Origin: UBA4572 sp049965515
GTDB taxonomy: Bacteria; Nitrospirota; Leptospirillia; Leptospirillales; Leptospirillaceae
Direction: 5' to 3'
Assembly: GCA_049965515.1 (NCBI GenBank)
Contig: JBMFWG010000001.1
Span: forward strand, 72,170-136,169
DNA length: 64,000 bases
Below the pieces are notes generated by a model, which had not been told where the DNA came from, made no database searches, and saw only the letters and a list, made by a program, of their open reading frames with translations. The translations under genes and the position numbers were made by a program. Position 1 is the stretch's first letter. Every line of letters starts with the position of its first letter. Of this stretch, positions 1 through 8,507 are shown one piece after another.

Positions 1-118
1 TGGCATGAAGACGGCCGCCTTTGTCCTCAACAATCTTCTCGTAACGGGATATGGTTGCCTGAGTTTCTTCCTCGGACAAGGTCGGCTTCAAAAGAAGCAC
101 ACATTCGTAGAAGTACAT
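1..118 (-). CDS. rpsF: 30S ribosomal protein S6, N-terminal part (runs off window)
   Basis: Only the first 39 codons are inside the window. The translation starts MYFYECVLLLKPTLSEEE, the usual beta-strand opening of ribosomal protein S6, which sits on the platform of the small subunit next to S18. An ATG at 118 is preceded by a good ribosome binding site, GGGAGG, about nine bases upstream. It follows ychF after 20 bases on the same strand, so it is probably the last gene seen here of the ispE-prs-rplY-pth-ychF transcript. The rest of the gene lies beyond position 1. Confidence 0.85.
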   Translation of the reverse strand, partial: MYFYECVLLLKPTLSEEETQATISRYEKIVEDKGGRLHA

Positions 119-138
119 GGGTGAAACCTCCCTATTTT

Positions 139-1233
139 CTAAACGTTAAAGCGGAAATAAACGACATCTCCGTCCTGAATGATATACTCCTTGCCTTCGA
201 GGCGAAGAAGTCCCTTCTCCTTGACAATCTTTTCCGAACCGAGCCGATCGAGATCCTCGTAACGCATTACCTCCGCCCTGATAAATCCCCGTTCAATGTC
301 CGAATGGATCTCAGCGGCCGCCTTCGGGGCTGTCGTTCCTTGGGGAACCGGCCACGCCCTTACTTCAACTTCTCCTGCCGTCAGAAATGTTACCAGACCA
401 AGAGAGCGATATCCTTCAGTCACAAGACGATCCAATCCCGAGCGGTCAAGCCCAAGCTCCTGAAGAAAGGTGGCACGCTCCTCTTCCGGAAGCTCCGCGA
501 TCTCTGCTTCCCACTTGGCACATATGGGAATCAGCACACCACCCCTTCCTGCTATCGCCTTCTCAAGGATTCGTACCCTCTCGGAGGGTGAGCGAAGCTC
601 TGTCTCCGCCACGTTCGCAACATAGAGGGCCGGTTTGTCCGTCAGCAGGCCCAGGCCCTTACGAAAGGAGTTGGCCTGGGGATCCGTAGACACGGCTCTC
701 GCGGGCTTCCCCTCCTCAAGGGCTGACAGGATCGACACAAAGGCCGGACGTTGAATTTCTGCTTCCTTGGTGGCCGTTTTCCACTGCTTCTCAAGCTTCT
801 GCACACGACCTGAAAGAGAGGAAAGATCTGCCAGAAGGAGTTCTGTCTCAATGACCTCGAGGTCAGAAACCGGATTCACCTCTCCGTGGACATGGGTGAT
901 CTCACCGTCCTCAAATCCCCGAAGGACATGGACAACCAGGTCCACCGAACGAATATGGCCGAGAAACTGATTTCCTAGCCCCTCTCCCTGACTTGCCCCC
1001 TTAACCAGGCCCGCAATGTCCACGAACTCGACGGTTGCAGGAACAGTCTTTCGTGTGGAATACATCGCCGAAAGACGAGCAAGACGGGAATCAGGAACAG
1101 GGACGATCCCTGAGTGCGGGTCGATGGTGCAAAAGGGGTAATTCGCCACAGGAACGGCCGAGGCCGTCAGGGCATTGAAAAGGGTCGACTTCCCAACATT
1201 TGGAAGTCCGACAATACCGCAAGACAAACCCAC
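139..1233 (-). CDS. ychF: Ribosome-associated ATPase YchF (Obg family)
   Basis: This 364-residue protein has full family length. The Walker A/G1 motif GLPNVGKST lies at residues 8-16, followed by the G3 region (DIAG). The nucleotide-specificity motif reads NVAE instead of the NKxD of true GTPases; that change is characteristic of YchF/OLA1, which prefers ATP. A C-terminal TGS domain is visible (RAEVMRYEDL to the end). The start is GTG at 1233 with AAGGGGTGAG just upstream, and it lies two bases past the pth stop. The pth-ychF pairing is a conserved neighbourhood in many bacteria. The family role is ribosome binding and translation or stress control; the precise function is not settled. Confidence 0.95.
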   Translation of the reverse strand: MGLSCGIVGLPNVGKSTLFNALTASAVPVANYPFCTIDPHSGIVPVPDSRLARLSAMYSTRKTVPATVEFVDIAGLVKGASQGEGLGNQFLGHIRSVDLVVHVLRGFEDGEITHVHGEVNPVSDLEVIETELLLADLSSLSGRVQKLEKQWKTATKEAEIQRPAFVSILSALEEGKPARAVSTDPQANSFRKGLGLLTDKPALYVANVAETELRSPSERVRILEKAIAGRGGVLIPICAKWEAEIAELPEEERATFLQELGLDRSGLDRLVTEGYRSLGLVTFLTAGEVEVRAWPVPQGTTAPKAAAEIHSDIERGFIRAEVMRYEDLDRLGSEKIVKEKGLLRLEGKEYIIQDGDVVYFRFNV

Positions 1234-1237
1234 AAAC

Positions 1238-1795
1238 TCACCCCTTGGACTTTTTTAACGAATGTGTCTCAATCCAGCGCTCGACCAGCTCTCCTCCCTT
1301 CTGGAGAAGCTCGGGGATGCGAAGCCTCTCTTCCCGGGTAAAAGAAGAAAGAACGTACTGGCTGATATCGGCTCCGACCTGGAGCGGCCGACCAATCCCA
1401 AATTTAACCCGGGCTATCGCCTCGGATCCGGCCGCCTGGAGGATAGAGCGGATCCCTCTTTGGCCACCACTCCCTCCTTTCTCTCGAAAACGAACCATGC
1501 CGAAAGGAGTATCGAGATCATCCGACAAAATGAGCCAGTCCGACGGCGACTCCACTCCACGAAGCCGGAGCCATGGAACGACGCGCCCACTCAGGTTCAT
1601 AAACGTTTCCGGAAAGACGAGATAAATCCTCTCCCCTCGCCAGCTTCCCTCTCCAAAACGGATCTCTCCCTGTTTTTTCTCAAGAGGGATCCCCGAGAGA
1701 GTCGACACATGATCAAGAAGGATCTTCCCCGCATTGTGACGGGTTCCCTCATAGTCGTTTCCTGGGTTTCCCAGGCCTATCACAGCCAGGGACAT
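1238..1795 (-). CDS. pth: Peptidyl-tRNA hydrolase
   Basis: The 185-residue protein opens MSLAVIGLGNPG and contains the catalytic-histidine region TRHNAGK near residues 20-26 and the conserved SDDLD segment. It hydrolyses the ester bond of peptidyl-tRNAs that drop off ribosomes, recycling tRNA in the cytoplasm. The ATG at 1795 has an AGGAGA site upstream. It follows rplY by 27 bases and precedes ychF by a few bases, forming the classical prs-rplY-pth-ychF translation-linked operon. Length and motifs are normal, with nothing unusual. Confidence 0.96.
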   Translation of the reverse strand: MSLAVIGLGNPGNDYEGTRHNAGKILLDHVSTLSGIPLEKKQGEIRFGEGSWRGERIYLVFPETFMNLSGRVVPWLRLRGVESPSDWLILSDDLDTPFGMVRFREKGGSGGQRGIRSILQAAGSEAIARVKFGIGRPLQVGADISQYVLSSFTREERLRIPELLQKGGELVERWIETHSLKKSKG

Positions 1796-1822
1796 CCGGC
1801 ATCTCTCCTGTAAGGGGGGCGG

Positions 1823-2398
1823 TTACGCCTCAGCCTTCGGAGGAATGACGTGGAGTATGACAGTATTCGGATCATCCAGAACAGTCACCCCAGGGGGAAG
1901 TGTGATCTCACGGAGATGGAGCGTTTGGTTGATGTCCAGAGCTGACGCATCGACCTGGATGTGATCGGGCATCTGGAAAGAGAGACATTCCACAAGGAGC
2001 TCCCGATGGACAATATCAAGAATCCCGCCCTTCTTGACGCCCTCGGGGGAGGCCCCGACAACTTCTACGGGAACACGATTCTTGATTCGGGCCTTCTCCG
2101 AAACCTCAAGAAAGTCAACATGGAGAATCTTCCCGGTAATAGGATCTCTCTGCACGTCGCGAACCAGGGTCAACGCTGTCCGGGAGCTTTTTCCAGCGGA
2201 GATTTCAAGGTCGAAGAGTCCGTTTTTTCCTGCATGTCCGTGCATGGCCTTTTCCACGTCCTTCAGGAGTGCCGACAAGGACTGTGCCTTCCCTGAGCCA
2301 TAAACCACCGCCGGAATATGGCCGGATCGGCGCAAGGTCCGGGCCACGCCCTTGCCCGTTGACTCTCGGACCGAAACTTTCAGCTTGCTGTGCTCCAC
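1823..2398 (-). CDS. rplY: 50S ribosomal protein L25 / general stress protein Ctc type
   Basis: The 191-residue product is the long, two-domain (CTC) form of L25: an N-terminal 5S-rRNA-binding domain (about residues 1-95) followed by a C-terminal beta domain with the conserved segment VPVEVVGASPEGVKKGG. The start is GTG at 2398, chosen because AAGGAGG lies five bases upstream. It lies between prs and pth, the usual position of ctc in many bacteria. The short space to prs contains an inverted repeat (GGGTCAGGTGACCC) without a T-run, so it is unlikely to be a strong terminator. Confidence 0.95.
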   Translation of the reverse strand: MEHSKLKVSVRESTGKGVARTLRRSGHIPAVVYGSGKAQSLSALLKDVEKAMHGHAGKNGLFDLEISAGKSSRTALTLVRDVQRDPITGKILHVDFLEVSEKARIKNRVPVEVVGASPEGVKKGGILDIVHRELLVECLSFQMPDHIQVDASALDINQTLHLREITLPPGVTVLDDPNTVILHVIPPKAEA

Positions 2399-2459
2399 AA
2401 CTTCCTCCTTAGACTTTTACGGTTCGATACGATAGGGGTCACCTGACCCGTACCCGACT

Positions 2460-3401
2460 TCAGATAAAAAGAGAGCTGACTGATTCATCATCATGAATTC
2501 TCCGGATGGCCTCTCCAAGAAGCGGCGCAATGGAATGAACCCGGATTTTACGACATTGCTCGTCCTTGCCCATCATGGGGATCGAATTTGTAACGATCAC
2601 TTCATCGATGACTGAGGCACTCAGACGCTCAAGCGCCTTTCCAGAAAGAACCGGATGTGTCGCCGCAGCCACAACCCTTTTGGCTCCCGCATCAATTGCC
2701 GCCTGAGCTCCCTGCGTGATCGTCCCAGCCGTATCGATCATGTCATCAAGAATGACCGCGGTTTTTCCCACGACATCACCAATGATGTTCATGACCTGTG
2801 ACTGGTTTGGCCCCTCTCGTCTCTTGTCGATAATCGCCAAGGGAGCCTGCAGCCTCTTCGCAAAAACACGAGACCTCTCGACGCCCCCCGCATCGGGAGA
2901 AAGAATGACAATACTTTCCCGGCTTGCAATCGTTCGAAGTGGTTCGATCAATACCGGAGTTCCATGGAGATGATCCACAGGAATATTAAAAAAGCCCTGC
3001 AACTGTCCCGTATGGAGATCAAGCGTAAGAATTCGCGATGCTCCGGCCGTAGTAATCAGATCAGCGACAAGCTTTGCTGTAATGGGAACTCTTGGTTGAT
3101 CCTTCCTGTCCTGGCGAGCATAGGCATAATAGGGAATCACTGCCGTTATTCTCTGCGCCGATGCCCGCTTCACAGCATCGGTCATCACAAGAAGCTCCAT
3201 CAAATGGTTGTTCACAGGATGAGAGAGCGACTGTATGAGAAAAACATCGTTCCCACGGACGTTCTCATCAATCCTGACTCGAATTTCACCATCAGAAAAA
3301 GAAGCGACAGTGGAGGTCGACAGAGAGATTCCAAGATAACGGACAATCTCTTGAGCCAGGGGAATATTCGCATTTCCAGAAAATATCTTAATTTCTCTCA
3401 C
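2460..3401 (-). CDS. prs: Ribose-phosphate pyrophosphokinase (PRPP synthetase)
   Basis: The enzyme makes PRPP from ribose-5-phosphate and ATP for nucleotide, histidine and tryptophan synthesis. The reading frame is open back to 3536, but that extension runs through a tRNA gene, so I place the start at the GTG at 3401. This gives 313 residues beginning (M)REIKIFSGNANIPLA, exactly family size. A GGGAGG lies upstream at a slightly long spacing. The PRPP-binding loop VILDDMIDTAGT and the class I C-terminus are present. It is preceded by tRNA-Gln and followed by rplY. Confidence 0.95.
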   Translation of the reverse strand: MREIKIFSGNANIPLAQEIVRYLGISLSTSTVASFSDGEIRVRIDENVRGNDVFLIQSLSHPVNNHLMELLVMTDAVKRASAQRITAVIPYYAYARQDRKDQPRVPITAKLVADLITTAGASRILTLDLHTGQLQGFFNIPVDHLHGTPVLIEPLRTIASRESIVILSPDAGGVERSRVFAKRLQAPLAIIDKRREGPNQSQVMNIIGDVVGKTAVILDDMIDTAGTITQGAQAAIDAGAKRVVAAATHPVLSGKALERLSASVIDEVIVTNSIPMMGKDEQCRKIRVHSIAPLLGEAIRRIHDDESVSSLFI

Positions 3402-3456
3402 GACTGATTCCCATCCTCCCGATCGGCGATTTTTCTCGTCCCCTCGGCAGGGATTA

Positions 3457-3531
3457 TGGTTGGGGCGCCAGGATTCGAACCTGGGAATGCGAGATCCAAA
3501 ATCTCGTGACTTGCCGCTTGTCGACGCCCCA
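3457..3531 (-). tRNA. tRNA-Gln (anticodon TTG)
   Basis: The minus strand reads TGGGGCG at the 5' end, a five-pair anticodon stem CGAGA/TCTCG enclosing the loop TTTTGGA (anticodon TTG, reading CAA), a T-arm with GGTTCGAATCC, and the matching acceptor strand CGCCCCA followed by an encoded ACCA end. The acceptor starts with U1 paired to A72, as is typical of tRNA-Gln. It sits between ispE and prs on the same strand, so it is probably processed from the operon transcript. Confidence 0.95.
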
Positions 3532-3560
3532 GTCACATTGTGAACAGCTCCCCGAATCTC

Positions 3561-4466
3561 TCAAAAGGAAACAGGGGGAGACTCAAGAAACTTAAAAACG
3601 CCCGCCCATCCGCCGAGGTCCTCAACGATCCTTCGACTGATCTCGTGACCTTGCTCCGGAGTCAGGCATCGTGCAAAGACGGTGGGACCAGATCCCGTCA
3701 TCCGCACGTTTCCCGGGCGTAAAACCTCGAGAAAATCGATCCCCTTACCAATTTGCGGGCAAAGGGAAAGAGCCGGAGCCTCAAGACTATTAAAAAGTTT
3801 TCCGGACTTCAAAAGACTACCAATTTTAATAGAACGCTCTTCCTCTGTCAATTCACAGACCCCCTGCATCGGGTAGGATGAAGGATCAAGGGCCTTGTAG
3901 ACTGCGGCAGTGGGAAGTATCACCCCGGGATTCCACAAGAGAACATCCCCTGACAATGGGGGAGAAAGAGGACGCAAGATCTCGCCTCTCCCAGTCCCCA
4001 GTGCTCTGGGGCCACCAAGGAAGAAGGGCACATCAGACCCCAGCGTCCGACAAATCGCATCGAGTTCATTAAATCCCAAAGGGTTTCCAAGGAGCCGGTT
4101 CCCTCCCCAAAGCACGATCGCCGCATTCGAGGACCCACCGCCCAGTCCTGCTCCCACGGGAATATTCTTCTCTAGGTCGACGGCAAATCCCCCCACAAGC
4201 GATCCATTCTTCTGACTGACCCGCTTCATCAGGGCGTCTAGAGCTTTCACGACAAGGTTTTGTCGAGGGTCACCCTCAATAGGCCGCCCCGAGAGAGAGA
4301 GATGAATCCCCTCCTGGCGCGTCCGCTCAAGTTTGATGTTGTCAAAAAGACTGATCATCGCCATTTCGGTTAGAAGCTCATGAAATCCATCGGCTCGCCG
4401 CCCGAGCACCAGGAGCGAGAGATTGATCTTTGCAGGACTCCGCAAGTAGATGGTTCCCATTTTCAT
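3561..4466 (-). CDS. ispE: 4-diphosphocytidyl-2-C-methyl-D-erythritol kinase
   Basis: This GHMP-family kinase catalyses the ATP-dependent step of the non-mevalonate isoprenoid pathway, which feeds hopanoid and undecaprenyl synthesis. The N-terminal substrate motif SPAKINLSL and the glycine/serine-rich ATP loop PVGAGLGGGSSNAA are present. The frame is open further upstream, but the ATG at 4466 overlaps the stop of the preceding radical SAM gene as ATGA, so I use that start (301 residues). Its position ahead of tRNA-Gln and prs matches a widespread bacterial gene order. Confidence 0.93.
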   Translation of the reverse strand: MKMGTIYLRSPAKINLSLLVLGRRADGFHELLTEMAMISLFDNIKLERTRQEGIHLSLSGRPIEGDPRQNLVVKALDALMKRVSQKNGSLVGGFAVDLEKNIPVGAGLGGGSSNAAIVLWGGNRLLGNPLGFNELDAICRTLGSDVPFFLGGPRALGTGRGEILRPLSPPLSGDVLLWNPGVILPTAAVYKALDPSSYPMQGVCELTEEERSIKIGSLLKSGKLFNSLEAPALSLCPQIGKGIDFLEVLRPGNVRMTGSGPTVFARCLTPEQGHEISRRIVEDLGGWAGVFKFLESPPVSF

Positions 4467-5857
4467 GCGGTCTTCTCCTTCTTTTTTAACAGCGACGGGA
4501 ACCTCTCTCCCAACCACAGGCAGAACTCTCGGGCCGTAGATGGAACCGCAAACGTTTCCAAGCCCACGCTATGGGCGATGTCTCCGATTGTCCCATCGTC
4601 AATCAAGGTCTCGCTTCCTTCCTTCAATGCAATGTCAGGCACAAGAAGAAGGGTCTCCGGTGGCAGGTTTGCCTTCAGGACCCTGGCAATAATATCTTTT
4701 GCCCCTAGCAGTCCCGCGACGGTTACCGACTTTCCCATGAAATGGTTTTCGACTCCAAGAACATGAACCTTTCGCGCTTCCGGCTCCTCTGCGGACACCC
4801 AGGACGCGACATACTCCTTGAGATAAGGGAGAAATCCCACTCCCGTGACGAGGGCAAGGGGCCTGGCAACGCGACCGTTCAGACGACGTATTCCCGACAA
4901 CCATTGCTTGCGAAAAAGGGGAACAAGCCCCACACCATTTCCAAGCTGTGGGAGATCCCCATACCTGGAAAGAGAGGGAAAAGGAGTTTTTGCAATAACA
5001 TACCATTCATCCGATGGGTAAACAAAAGGGTCTCCCCAACGATCCATTCCCTGCTTCTGAAGGGAAACGATCTCACGAATCATATGTTTGGCATAGACGG
5101 CATCAATCGAAGGTACGGGAGGAAGGCCTTCCCTATGGGAGGTCAGCCCCACAGGAACAACAGCCAGGGATGCGACTCTGGGGAAGAGTGCCGAAAGATC
5201 TTTCCATGTGCGCAAAAGGGCATCCCCATCATTGACGCCCGGCATCAGAACCACCTGAGTATGGAGGGTAATTCCTCCGTTACACAGACGCTGAAGGAGG
5301 GGGAGGATGTCTTGCGCTCTGTCATTTTTCAGAATCTGCCGTCGCAGCGCAGGTTCTGTGGCATGGACAGAGATATAAAGAGGCGAGAGGCGCTGCTCAA
5401 GTATCCTGAGGTAATCCTTTTCCGTCAGATTTGTCAGTGTGATGAAGTTCCCATACAAGAAGCTGTAGCGGTAATCCTCATCCCGAATATAGAGGGTCTT
5501 TCGGGCTCCTGCAGGCATCTGGTCGACGAAACAAAACGAACAATCATTGGGACAACGTCGAATCGGCGGGGGATCCACCACAATTCCCAGGGACAAGTCA
5601 GGATCCTTCCTGATCCGTACCTGACGGATCTCTCCCGCTCTTCGATAGGAAAGGGAGATCCGGGCCTCCGCCTGAAAAAATTCGAGATCAATCAGGTCTC
5701 TCAAGGGGATGCCGTTCAGAGAGAGGAGGCTGTCTCCCGGACGAACCCCTGCCTTCCACGCAGGACTCCCCTCAAGAACTTCCCGGATTGTCAGTCCGGA
5801 ACGTTCGGCCCTTCCCTCTTCAGTGACCACGTCTTCGACTGTCTCAGCCGACTCCAT
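4463..5857 (-). CDS. PDZ-radical SAM protein with DUF512 domain
   Basis: This 464-residue protein has three parts. About residues 15-75 form a PDZ-like domain (SPAWKAGVRPGDSLLSLNG). A CxxxCxxC cluster (CPNDCSFC) near residues 100-107 marks a radical SAM core with FVDQMP after it. The C-terminal half carries the DUF512 region. The family is widespread in Cyanobacteria, Firmicutes and other phyla; I know of no proven reaction. Its start overlaps the pgsA stop by 14 bases and its stop overlaps ispE, so it is translationally coupled to both. AAGGG lies upstream of the ATG. Confidence 0.85.
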   Translation of the reverse strand: MESAETVEDVVTEEGRAERSGLTIREVLEGSPAWKAGVRPGDSLLSLNGIPLRDLIDLEFFQAEARISLSYRRAGEIRQVRIRKDPDLSLGIVVDPPPIRRCPNDCSFCFVDQMPAGARKTLYIRDEDYRYSFLYGNFITLTNLTEKDYLRILEQRLSPLYISVHATEPALRRQILKNDRAQDILPLLQRLCNGGITLHTQVVLMPGVNDGDALLRTWKDLSALFPRVASLAVVPVGLTSHREGLPPVPSIDAVYAKHMIREIVSLQKQGMDRWGDPFVYPSDEWYVIAKTPFPSLSRYGDLPQLGNGVGLVPLFRKQWLSGIRRLNGRVARPLALVTGVGFLPYLKEYVASWVSAEEPEARKVHVLGVENHFMGKSVTVAGLLGAKDIIARVLKANLPPETLLLVPDIALKEGSETLIDDGTIGDIAHSVGLETFAVPSTAREFCLWLGERFPSLLKKKEKTA

Positions 5858-6389
5858 GTTTTCCCTTCTGGACCCAGGTCAGTCCCCTATGGATATAGTA
5901 GATGCCGGACACAACCGACATAATCACTGCCCCAACCTCCAACAGGTGAAGGATTCCCGGAATCATCACTCCCACAAGAGCCAACGCCGAGAGTCCCAAG
6001 TAGAACACCTGAAAACCAGTCGTCATCTTTCCCAAAAAGTGAGGACGAACCGGAATGGGAGAATCAATAAGTTTCAGCAAAATGACTCCGGAGACCAGGA
6101 CTATGTCCCGAGCCACGAAAAGAATGACAACCCACCGGGGAACAATTCCATAGATCCCCAAGGTCAGAGAGGACAAGGAAAGAAAAACCTTGTCGGCGAC
6201 CGGGTCAAGGATGGTTCCCAGCTCGCTTCTCTGATTGAGAATGCGTGCCAGAAATCCATCGAGTCCATCGGTCAGTCCCCCCACAAAAAAAACCCAGAAG
6301 GCCCACGTCATATGCCGATAGGCCACCAGACCGAAAAAAACCGGAGCAAGGAGAATCCTGATGACAGAGAGAATGTTGGGAATCGTCAC
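5844..6389 (-). CDS. pgsA: CDP-diacylglycerol--glycerol-3-phosphate phosphatidyltransferase
   Basis: The protein has 181 residues and several hydrophobic segments. It carries the CDP-alcohol phosphatidyltransferase signature DGxxAR...GxxLDPVxD, seen as DGLDGFLAR and ELGTILDPVADK. It forms phosphatidylglycerophosphate in the inner membrane, the committed step to phosphatidylglycerol. The start is GTG at 6389, six bases after the stop of the lipoprotein gene, with no strong ribosome binding site, so coupling to the upstream gene is likely. Confidence 0.9.
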   Translation of the reverse strand: MTIPNILSVIRILLAPVFFGLVAYRHMTWAFWVFFVGGLTDGLDGFLARILNQRSELGTILDPVADKVFLSLSSLTLGIYGIVPRWVVILFVARDIVLVSGVILLKLIDSPIPVRPHFLGKMTTGFQVFYLGLSALALVGVMIPGILHLLEVGAVIMSVVSGIYYIHRGLTWVQKGKHGVG

Positions 6390-6394
6390 CCGGA

Positions 6395-7729
6395 TCAGTA
6401 TCCCTTTTGTGCGAGAAAGGCCACCTGGCGATCAATCCACCCCGAGGTGTATCCCGCAGCGATGGCCTGTCGACCGACATGGGCTTCCATAATGGAATTT
6501 CCCATGGCCCCAAGGGCTGTCATCCAATCCCGATAAAGTTCCTTGGAGCGAATGCCCCGGGCGGCCAAAATGCGGGCAAGCTTTTCCGCTTTTCGCCATT
6601 GCCCCTTCTGCAACTCTCGCGTGATGACCGCGTGGGCCAGAAGGAGTGAGGGATGCGGGGCTTCCATCCAATTTTTGCTGATCGCCTTTTTAAGCCATTG
6701 GTCGGCTTCGTCACCTCGTCCAAGTCCTACAAGTGCCGCATACTTTTCTTGGGGGAAGGAGGGATGTCCTGTTCGGGGAGGGTTCCGGTGATCATAGAGA
6801 CGGATGGTGGCAAGAGCTTTTTCATATCGTCCTTCCCGCAGATCCTGATGAATGAGTCCTGTCCAAAAGACTTCATCATTAGGATAAAGGGACACACCCT
6901 GAAACAAAAGATTTCGCTCCATGCCGGAGTCTCCGGCATCACGAGCATCCCGAATCATATCGATAAGGAGTGGGGGGGATGCCTTTTTCAGGGTCAGGGC
7001 CCTCTCCCCAACCTCATGAGCCATCTTTGGTTTGCCAGCATTCATTTCAAGACGGTACAATGAAGAGTAGAATGAGGGAGGCTGAGGCGCTCCTGACAAA
7101 AAGGCCTCCTCGCCTTTTCTCATGGCAAGGTCGGTCTTACCCCTGGCCAAAAGGGCCGCGATCTCATTGGTCGGATCGGAGGGATTCCCGTGGTTTTGAT
7201 GAGGCTTCAACCGAAGCATCATGAGCTTCACCGCCTGATCAAACACGGGTTCAAGCCCCTCCGACCCGACTCTGTCAAGAGAAAAGGAAACCTGAACAGT
7301 CATCTCCGGGAAGAGTGGCGACACTGACCACCGGCTCAAAACAAGAAACCCCCTTGGGTTGGAGACGTCTTCGTCACGCTTGATACGGGCCTCTAGAAGA
7401 AATTTCTTGTTCCAGCTCTGAGCGGCCCGAGCATAGCAGGACAGGCTTCGGCACACTTCGGAAACCTGGGCTCCCTGAAACTTTAGGAGCTTCTTCTGCA
7501 GGGCCTTGCCAAAGAGAACCTGTCCTCCATTCAGCTGGGCATTATAGACATCGGCCAAATAGAGTGTCAGGGCATGGCGGTCAGACACAAGACCCTGAGG
7601 ATCTTCGACAGGAACAAGGACTCCCTTTTCCCTCCGGTAGGGATGGAGATGGCCTCCTCCCGCACACCCGGACAGGAAAAAAGAGACAATCACTCCGGCA
7701 ACAAGAAGCAACAGAAAAGATCGTCCCAC
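6395..7729 (-). CDS. TPR-like outer-membrane lipoprotein, function unknown
   Basis: The product has a lipoprotein signal peptide: a hydrophobic stretch (FLLLLVAGVIVSFF) ending in the lipobox LSGC. The C-terminal two thirds hold degenerate helical repeats of TPR/Sel1 style, for example LLARGKTDLAMRKGEEAF and GRYEKALATIRLYD. The start is uncertain. The frame is open to 7876 but that overlaps the divergent gene at 7860; GTG at 7729 is the first start that leaves an intact signal peptide (444 residues). A good AAGGAG-ATG at 7769 is out of frame (see findings). It is probably co-transcribed with pgsA. I do not recognise a specific family. Confidence 0.7.
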   Translation of the reverse strand: MGRSFLLLLVAGVIVSFFLSGCAGGGHLHPYRREKGVLVPVEDPQGLVSDRHALTLYLADVYNAQLNGGQVLFGKALQKKLLKFQGAQVSEVCRSLSCYARAAQSWNKKFLLEARIKRDEDVSNPRGFLVLSRWSVSPLFPEMTVQVSFSLDRVGSEGLEPVFDQAVKLMMLRLKPHQNHGNPSDPTNEIAALLARGKTDLAMRKGEEAFLSGAPQPPSFYSSLYRLEMNAGKPKMAHEVGERALTLKKASPPLLIDMIRDARDAGDSGMERNLLFQGVSLYPNDEVFWTGLIHQDLREGRYEKALATIRLYDHRNPPRTGHPSFPQEKYAALVGLGRGDEADQWLKKAISKNWMEAPHPSLLLAHAVITRELQKGQWRKAEKLARILAARGIRSKELYRDWMTALGAMGNSIMEAHVGRQAIAAGYTSGWIDRQVAFLAQKGY

Positions 7730-7859
7730 CCGAAACGTTATACCCCGGAGAGTCTCTAGGTGTAGCCATTCTCCTTGGAAGCCCGAACAAAGCACCGAAG
7801 AGGGATCATTTTGGAGTCGAATTCCGGCTCTCCCCTTCAAAAAAGGAAGGACACTCCCC

Positions 7860-8495
7860 TTGAAGTTCAAGTTCAACTATACCCTCGCACTCATCGCGTT
7901 AATTCTTATCATTATTGTTGTTTCCATTGGCAATCGGATCATGACAAGCATGTATTACATCAAAGGCTTCCATCTCATTGATACAGCGTATGAGGTCACC
8001 CCCGGAACGCAAACCGTAAATGGGGTAACATTTACGATATCCTACATCCCTAAAGACTCCCCCTACTATAATTCCCTTCTCGCCGCAGAATTCAATGCCT
8101 TTCTCGTCACAATCAAAAATGGAGGAACGGATTACATTGACTATGATCCAATGAATTTTTTTCTGGAGAGGGGGCCAAAGAAGGTCGATCGAGCAATGAG
8201 TGCCGATGAAGTGGAGGAGGGCCTGTCAAACGGTTTTCTGGGCTCGGCCAAGCCGATCCGAATTGCCAAAAAGCTTGTCGGAATGACATACATTCCGTCC
8301 GCAAGACTCTTCCCAGGATACGAGCGAAAGGGGATTCTTGTCTTTCCTCGATTTATTAACAGCCCTGAGCATTTTACCGTCAGATTCGCCCACATGACCC
8401 AAAAATCCGGCGACTTTCCCGATATCATTTTTCACTTCGGACGACCGAACAAAGGGGGAGCATCGCCTCCCCCCTCACCGGAAAAGAACCCATAA
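7860..8495 (+). CDS. Membrane-anchored hypothetical protein with beta-sandwich-like domain
   Basis: A TTG start at 7860, with AAGGAAGG nine bases upstream, gives 211 residues. One transmembrane helix occupies about residues 6-27 (LALIALILIIIVVSIG). The rest is extracytoplasmic, rich in beta-prone segments, and includes a segment LFPGYERKGILVFPRF that resembles the PG..kG.lvF turn of DUF4352-type Ig-like domains; that comparison is tentative. It is divergent from the lipoprotein gene and converges on clpX with only 12 bases between stops. I cannot assign a function. Confidence 0.75.
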   Translation: MKFKFNYTLALIALILIIIVVSIGNRIMTSMYYIKGFHLIDTAYEVTPGTQTVNGVTFTISYIPKDSPYYNSLLAAEFNAFLVTIKNGGTDYIDYDPMNFFLERGPKKVDRAMSADEVEEGLSNGFLGSAKPIRIAKKLVGMTYIPSARLFPGYERKGILVFPRFINSPEHFTVRFAHMTQKSGDFPDIIFHFGRPNKGGASPPPSPEKNP

Positions 8496-8507
8496 AAGTA
8501 AACAGCC

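Noticed and set aside
2398..2460. Inverted repeat GGGTCAGGTGACCC between prs and rplY as a terminator
   Set aside because: The stem is short and no T-run follows on the minus strand, so termination is unlikely.
4742..5923. Plus-strand open frame of 393 codons opposite the radical SAM/DUF512 gene
   Set aside because: No ribosome binding site, no family motif, and the opposite strand carries the conserved CxxxCxxC protein.
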